Positions 62,517 through 64,000 of a DNA stretch of 64,000 nucleotides are shown in pieces. Within the stretch, counting starts at the first letter, position 1, and every line of letters starts with the position of its first letter. This stretch comes from Odiellus spinosus (taxonomy: Eukaryota > Arthropoda > Arachnida > Opiliones > Phalangiidae). The notes beneath the pieces were generated by a model. That model searched no databases. It was not told the origin of the DNA and was given only the letters and a program-made list of their open reading frames with translations. The translations under genes were made by a program, and so were the position numbers. The stretch lies in contig OY987232.1 in NCBI GenBank assembly GCA_963920705.1, forward strand, positions 15,439,726 through 15,503,725, read 5' to 3'.

Positions 62517-63723
62517 AGCAACAACAAACGCAACAACGACCGAGTAAACAATCTAAAAACAGTCAAAACAGTAGTAATAATGCCAATAATCAGGCCAATA
62601 ACGGGGGACAAAATAATGGTGACGCGAATAACGCGTCTGGCGCGAATGGGGGTGCCGAGGCAAAATGGGTTGTTAGTAAACAACGTTTTAGTTGGGACAA
62701 TTCGCCGGTGGCCAGTTATAATCACGTCACGAAGATGTTTCGTTGCGTCGCGTGTAATACGGTTGGATTTTCCTTAAGGATCGCGGAGCATTACTTGGGT
62801 ACTCACGCGAACGCCAAAGTCTTTCAATGTCCTCATTGTCCGTACAGTAGTTCGTGGTCGCGCTGCGTTCGCATGCACATGGGTAAACACCACGGCATGC
62901 ACCATGTCCCTGACAGTCTCTGGAAAGGCCAACCACTCCTCGACGAGATCTTGCAACTTCTTCACAACTTAAAGGCCAGCGTCGAATCGACCCAGAGAGA
63001 TCAAAACGGTGATCTTTACGAGAGTATCGAGAAGAGATATATGTGTCCCAAATGCCCGTACGCCACGGACCGCCGAGACCTGTACGCTAGACACGAGAAC
63101 ATTCATAAAGAAGAAAAACCCTTCCATTGTTACGTCTGCCTCAAAGTCTTCAACCGCGCCGATCACGTTAAGAAACATTTTTTTCGCATTCACAAGGACC
63201 AGCGATACGACATTAGCATGATACGACGATTTCCCGCCAAAAACGGAGGTGGTTCTTCCATCAGCAGCCACAATTCGAGCGGTACTCAGGCCACTCCAGC
63301 CAATACGGGCGTTGTCACCAGCGGAAACGCCTCGGCCATTGCCACGGCCGTTCCCTTGAACAATTTCACTTGGTGCGCTAATAATATGACGGCCCCGACT
63401 CATCCGCCCCCTCAAGGTAAAAGCAATTCCCGAGGTCACGGCATCATTAAACAAGATCCGGATGGGAAACCACCCAAAAAGAAACCCCCGAAAACCTTCC
63501 TGTGTAACTATTGCCCCTGGAGGGGAGTGGACAGTTGGTGTTTACGTCGACACTTAAACACGCACATTAAGCCCTTCCCGTGTCCCCTGTGCGAATATAA
63601 AGCGGCCCGCGCCGAACGACTTTGCACCCACATTCTTAAAGTCCACAGCAAGTTCGCGTGCAGCAAGTGTAGCTTCGTCACTGACAACGAATCCACTCTC
63701 GAGCAGCACGTTAAGGAAAAACA
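33608..63723 (+). CDS. C2H2 zinc-finger transcription factor, 5' part (4 coding exons; continues beyond window)
   Basis: Exons: 33608-33615 (ATG, donor GTAAGT), 39739-39817 (VLDLSNQLRLIFSK then SDISDYVIRNKP), 57764-57827 (LNEGVFESRVIKK then LIISGIWN), 62043-63723. Phases fit at each joint. The last acceptor is a TAG/CAG pair at 62038 and 62042; only the second keeps frame. The big exon has a polyglutamine run (about 62452-62530), an Asn-rich linker, then C2H2 fingers beginning FRCVAC, FQCPHC, YMCPKC, FHCYVC, FLCNYC, FPCPLC and FACSKC. The TAA at 63725 is read-through: donor GTAAGT at 63724 cuts the seventh finger inside its last His codon (CA). A nuclear DNA-binding regulator is expected. It may be related to insect charlatan/REST-type factors, but that is a weak resemblance. 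The three upstream exons are inferred from splice phase. Confidence 0.8.
34279..34602. mobile_element. MITE family 2, copy b, beside an IR splice donor
   Basis: 324 bp, CAGAAGCC to GGCTTCTG, perfect duplication ATAAAAT (34272-34278, 34603-34609). On the minus strand it begins 17 bases after the donor of the IR exon that ends at 34620. Confidence 0.92.
35162..35593. mobile_element. Palindromic TTAA MITE (AGGGAGAATGC termini)
   Basis: 432-bp near-palindrome flanked by TTAA (35158-35161, 35594-35597), starting AGGGAGAATGCAACCTAATA and ending with the complement. Inner arms carry AATAGGCTTAGCG and GGTCTAGCGACCAATGAGCA with complements. TTAA targets point to piggyBac- or Kolobok-type mobilisation. 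Other copies: 38888-39322, 56196-56800 (rearranged), 60900-61130 (truncated), remnant 43985-44118. Confidence 0.87.
35942..37375. mobile_element. MITE family 2, copy c, split by a 1.1-kb element
   Basis: Ends CAGAAGCC and GGCTTATG with flanks GTAGAGC and TTAGAGC (6 of 7). The element at 36206-37334 interrupts it near the consensus position GACAAGACCCGGGAGTAATA. Confidence 0.85.
36206..37334. mobile_element. 1.13-kb inverted-repeat element nested in MITE copy c
   Basis: Ends GGGGTTCGATTCTACAACTG and its complement, with further inverted AAGGAYAAATCC-type words. One 88-codon open frame (36282-36548) is unrecognised and shows no transposase motif. It may be the deletion derivative of a larger transposon. 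Only one copy is in the window. Confidence 0.78.
37705..38040. mobile_element. MITE family 2, copy d
   Basis: 336 bp, CAGAAGTAGATGAAACC to GGCTTCTG. Left flank ATCCTAT is not matched on the right, where a family 3 MITE and its GTTAAAT duplication follow directly. Confidence 0.85.
38048..38424. mobile_element. MITE family 3 copy abutting MITE family 2 copy d
   Basis: Starts CAAAAGTAAACAACGCCC, ends ATAGACTTTTG, perfect duplication GTTAAAT (38041-38047, 38425-38431). Compared with the other copies, about 25 bp are missing at the left end between two AAAAGT words. It ends about 50 bp from the first IR exon seen here. Confidence 0.85.
38771..39458. mobile_element. CAGGGTTGCCAC repeat with a nested TTAA MITE
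   Basis: Outer arms CAGGGTTGCCACTGGTCAGG and GTCAGGGAATTTGAATCTGA to CTCCCTG are also found at 54993-55675. The centre is replaced by the TTAA MITE 38888-39322. The outer element has no clear target duplication. Confidence 0.7.
38888..39322. mobile_element. Palindromic TTAA MITE, nested copy
   Basis: 435 bp between TTAA 38884-38887 and TTAA 39323-39326, same arms as 35162-35593. Antisense open frames here are palindrome artefacts. Confidence 0.87.
39960..40700 (+). repeat. 41-bp satellite
   Basis: About 18 units of AACCATTCCGTCGACTGCTT plus AACCTCGAAAGAACTTTTCAT, with some units shortened by about five bases where AAGAGCTT is missing. GC-richer than the surroundings; each unit has a SalI-like GTCGAC. 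Starts about 140 bp after zinc-finger exon 2. Confidence 0.92.
40860..41350. other. GC-richer spacer between two satellites
   Basis: Non-repetitive, CpG-containing stretch between the 41-bp and 173-bp arrays, with an 82-codon plus-strand open frame at 41096 that resembles nothing recognised. Possible regulatory island; no gene called. Confidence 0.35.
41470..43590 (+). repeat. 173-bp satellite with 690-bp higher-order unit
   Basis: About 12 monomers of 172-173 bp. Each reads CTTTAAATGGCCGTAACTTT, CTCCTAGATCAAATTTTAAT, GCACCGTTAGAAAGTAGACA, AAAAGGATGCCTCGCCACTA, ending CCAAAAATGACCCCTAT. Starts at 41651, 41824, 41996 and 42169 recur at 42341 and onward with an offset of 690 bp, and those four-monomer blocks are nearly identical while neighbouring monomers differ more. 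Confidence 0.93.
44121..44577. mobile_element. Long palindromic MITE related to the TTAA family
   Basis: Arms start AGGGAGAATGAAAGGCCAAA and end with its complement CATTCTCCCT followed by TTAA. The inner arms (TTATAATCAATTTCCAAAGC and complement) differ from the main TTAA family. The left target site reads TTAT. A 62-codon open frame at 44249 is a palindrome artefact. Confidence 0.8.
44911..45408. mobile_element. MITE family 1 copy with a nested TTA MITE
   Basis: CAAGAATCCATTCAGG to CCTGAATGAATTCTTG. Length is about 317 bp after removing the insert at 45207-45384. Flanks are AT-rich and give no clean 7-bp match. Confidence 0.88.
45207..45384. mobile_element. 178-bp near-perfect palindrome MITE, TTA duplication
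   Basis: AGGCCCGTTTACAAAAGAGC to GTAAACGGGCCT between TTA 45204-45206 and TTA 45385-45387, inside the family 1 terminus ATTCTTATGG. The arms are almost identical for about 75 bp, so this is a young insertion. The TTA target fits the Harbinger group. Confidence 0.87.
46083..46296. mobile_element. hAT-type MITE, left end lost
   Basis: Contains the GGACAATTGTCCAGTAGACC and TTATTTCCGTCCCTGG parts of the element at 30247-30484; the CAGGGACGG left terminus is missing. Confidence 0.7.
46597..46890. mobile_element. 294-bp inverted-repeat element, first of a tandem pair
   Basis: Starts CCAAGGAGGATCAGAGAAGG and ends with the complement. Flanked by TAAAG at 46592-46596 and 46891-46895. Inner words CACGTGGTCGCTAGC and TCCCACTCGGGTGGAAA are shared with its neighbour. 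Confidence 0.85.
46896..47189. mobile_element. 294-bp inverted-repeat element, second of a tandem pair
   Basis: Same length and layout as the first, starting CCAAGAAGGATCAGACAAGG. Shares TAAAG 46891-46895 with its neighbour and is followed by TAAAG 47190-47194. The two copies differ by compensating changes at both ends (GGAGG versus GAAGG with matching complements). Confidence 0.85.
47709..48027. mobile_element. MITE family 2, copy e
   Basis: 319 bp, CAGAAGTAG to GGCTTCTG, flanks CTCTTAC and CTTTTAT (5 of 7). Confidence 0.85.
49372..49705. mobile_element. MITE family 2, copy f (inverted)
   Basis: 334 bp, opposite orientation to copies a-e, perfect duplication ATTCTAT (49365-49371, 49706-49712). 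Confidence 0.92.
49785..49988. mobile_element. hAT-type MITE, decayed copy
   Basis: CAGGGGCGGAAATAAG to GCTTATTTCCATCCATG with the GGACAATTGTCCAGTAACG interior; about 204 bp. Confidence 0.7.
50280..50705 (+). promoter_or_regulatory. GC-rich island ending in a splice donor: candidate internal promoter of the zinc-finger gene
   Basis: Repeat-free and CpG-rich in an otherwise AT-rich 18-kb intron, ending ATAATCAG with donor GTATGG at 50706. This is the layout of an alternative non-coding first exon. Joined to later exons it would use an internal ATG such as 62192 or 62213. GC-rich sequence continues to about 51100. Confidence 0.4.
50706..52544. other. Intron sequence downstream of the GC-rich island
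   Basis: GC-rich to about 51100, then ordinary AT-rich intron. No exon, RNA gene or complete transposon supported. Confidence 0.4.
52545..53735 (+). repeat. 26-bp minisatellite with duplicated block
   Basis: More than 40 units of CTGGGAGGTTATTGTCAAAT plus TATACT. Two blocks each end in the same aberrant junction (GGGAATTATTGACAGGTTAT then GATTTATTGTAAAATTA, about 53010-53056 and 53690-53736), so one block was duplicated whole. Because 26 is not a multiple of three and the unit lacks stops in most phases, it creates open frames of 116 to 333 codons that are not genes. Confidence 0.95.
54271..54657. mobile_element. Inverted-repeat element with CCCCCGAAGT arms
   Basis: Arms AACCCTCGGGGGGAAGTATG and the complement of CATACTTCCCCCCGAAGGGG enclose about 340 bp of unique GC-richer sequence. 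Single copy in the window. Confidence 0.65.
54701..54874. mobile_element. Short MITE, AAGCTACGTTCACAC family
   Basis: 174 bp, AAGCTACGTTCACAC to GTGTGAACGCAGCTT. Related ends occur at 55699-55996 and 59398-60519. Confidence 0.75.
54993..55675. mobile_element. CAGGGTTGCCAC repeat with nested MITE family 2 copy g
   Basis: CAGGGTTGCCACAGGTCAGG to CTGTGCCAACCCTG, same family as 38771-39458. Here the insert is the family 2 MITE at 55171-55508. Confidence 0.75.
55171..55508. mobile_element. MITE family 2, copy g (inverted)
   Basis: 338 bp, perfect duplication GTGGTAT (55164-55170, 55509-55515). Confidence 0.92.
55699..55996. mobile_element. MITE, AAGCYRCGTTCAYACTAG family, intact copy
   Basis: 298 bp, AAGCCGCGTTCATACTAGAC to CTAGTGTGACCGTAGCTT. 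The interior is rich in ATCGATTTGA-like words. Reference copy for reading the nested cluster at 59398-60519. Confidence 0.8.
56196..56800. mobile_element. TTAA MITE, rearranged double copy
   Basis: Preceded by TTAA (56192-56195). Carries the family arms (AATAGGCTTAGCGGGATTCA and GGTCTAGCGACCAATGAGCA) and then a second, divergent set (AATAGGCTTAGCTAAATTCA), suggesting an insertion of one copy into or beside another. Confidence 0.7.
56801..57763. other. AT-rich end of the giant zinc-finger intron
   Basis: Nothing beyond simple AT-rich intron was seen before the acceptor at 57763. Confidence 0.5.
58063..58461. mobile_element. MITE family 3, longest copy
   Basis: 399 bp, CAAAAGTTTTTGACTTTATT to AACTTTTG, with GCCCCGTATCTTAATACTAT and its complement inside. 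Flanks GTAGTAC and CATATGT do not match. Begins about 235 bp after zinc-finger exon 3. Confidence 0.8.
58462..59397. other. Unique-looking intron sequence with an unrecognised open frame
   Basis: A 63-codon plus-strand stretch ending at 59159 (APFFEEEAAPRGVIRHYYCR and onward) and the antisense frame are both open; neither matches anything I recognise. The segment near 59348 (TTTTTAGTACGATGAAAAAA) resembles 15478-15500, hinting at a dispersed repeat. Confidence 0.35.
59708..60023. mobile_element. MITE family 1, nested copy
   Basis: 316 bp, exactly the length of the pecanex-intron copy; flanks GTTTCAC and GTTTCAT (6 of 7). Confidence 0.9.
60159..60495. mobile_element. MITE family 2, copy h, nested
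   Basis: 337 bp, inverted orientation, perfect duplication GAAATGC (60152-60158, 60496-60502). Removing it restores the host motif AAGAAATGCTAGTG seen at 55970-55985. Confidence 0.93.
60900..61130. mobile_element. TTAA MITE, truncated copy
   Basis: TTAA (60896-60899) then AGGGAGAATGCAACCTAACA and the AATAGGCTTAGCTGGATTTA arm. The right half is missing or degraded. Confidence 0.65.
61131..62042. other. Last part of the zinc-finger intron
   Basis: AT-rich, with C-run 61801-61812 and a GTAGTAGTAG run near 61565. Ends in the tandem acceptor TAGGCAG. No other feature seen. Confidence 0.5.
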
Positions 63724-64000
63724 GTAAGTCTTGGAACGCTCTACAACCTTTTTTTTCCCCTCCATTAGGGCCGTCCTTATGGTTTTATTTTCAAAACAAA
63801 CGCGATTGATACTGTACATAGATTATGGGTGATACCAAACCCAGGGAATTGCAGGGAGGTTTCTAATTGAATGCCTAACGCGAAGAAATATTTCAGCGCG
63901 TCTGCAATCTTACCTTTCACGGTGAAAATACTTCATCGGTCAAAATTTAAATACCTTAATTCAGTAACTAAGACTCTGTCAGAAGTTGCAATTATTTTAT

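Noticed and set aside
62441-63454. Antisense frames of 94 and 161 codons opposite the zinc-finger exon
   Set aside because: They are shadows of the polyglutamine and finger coding sequence; the plus-strand frame has the recognisable domains and splice sites.
63725-63727. TAA as the true stop of the zinc-finger protein
   Set aside because: A strong GTAAGT donor overlaps it and the seventh finger would lack its final histidine.

Overview
The window is eukaryotic nuclear DNA, almost certainly from an arthropod and probably an insect. It is AT-rich and intron-rich, and crowded with small non-autonomous DNA transposons (MITEs) and tandem arrays. The arthropod call rests on a divergent ionotropic receptor (IR) gene, since the IR family is confined to protostomes, and on the insect-like C-terminal motif RRRCGEGCSSGG of the pecanex gene. 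No autonomous transposase, rRNA gene or credible tRNA was found.

Four genes could be rebuilt exon by exon, with splice sites and reading phase agreeing at every joint. (1) 273-10844, + strand: the last 21 exons of pecanex, 1,202 codons plus stop, a polytopic membrane protein tied to Notch signalling. (2) 29560-21826, - strand: a complete 10-exon, 300-residue calmodulin-lysine N-methyltransferase (CAMKMT). Most of its exons are too short to stand out as open frames. Intron 1 carries a 2.2 kb AT-rich minisatellite field. (3) 38562-30563, - strand: the last six exons (362 codons plus stop) of an ionotropic-receptor-like channel, with the ligand-binding lobes, M1 to M4 and the stop codon. (4) 33608-63723, + strand: the 5' part of a C2H2 zinc-finger gene. 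It has three small coding exons separated by introns of 6, 18 and 4 kb, then one large exon with a polyglutamine tract and seven zinc fingers. The seventh finger is cut by a splice donor inside its last histidine codon.

Genes 3 and 4 interlock head-on. The zinc-finger start exon lies inside an IR intron, and three IR exons lie inside the first zinc-finger intron on the other strand.

Layout: 1-10.8 kb pecanex, with a MITE and a 33-bp minisatellite in introns. 10.8-21.8 kb intergenic, with a MITE family ending CCCTTACC and one orphan coding-looking exon. 21.8-29.6 kb CAMKMT. 29.6-30.5 kb a probable divergent promoter and a hAT-type MITE. 30.5-38.6 kb IR gene interleaved with the zinc-finger 5' end. 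39.8-57.7 kb a giant zinc-finger intron holding a 41-bp satellite, a 173-bp satellite with a 690-bp higher-order unit, a 26-bp minisatellite, nested MITEs and a GC-rich candidate internal promoter. 57.8-62.0 kb the last intron, with a three-family nested MITE cluster. 62.04-63.72 kb the zinc-finger exon.

Three MITE families (termini CAAGAAT, CAGAAGC, CAAAAGT) all make 7-bp target duplications. Others carry TTAA, TAA/TTA, 8-bp, 2-bp or possibly 5-bp duplications, so several transposase systems have been active here. All identifications come from reading the sequence and remembered family features; no database search was run.
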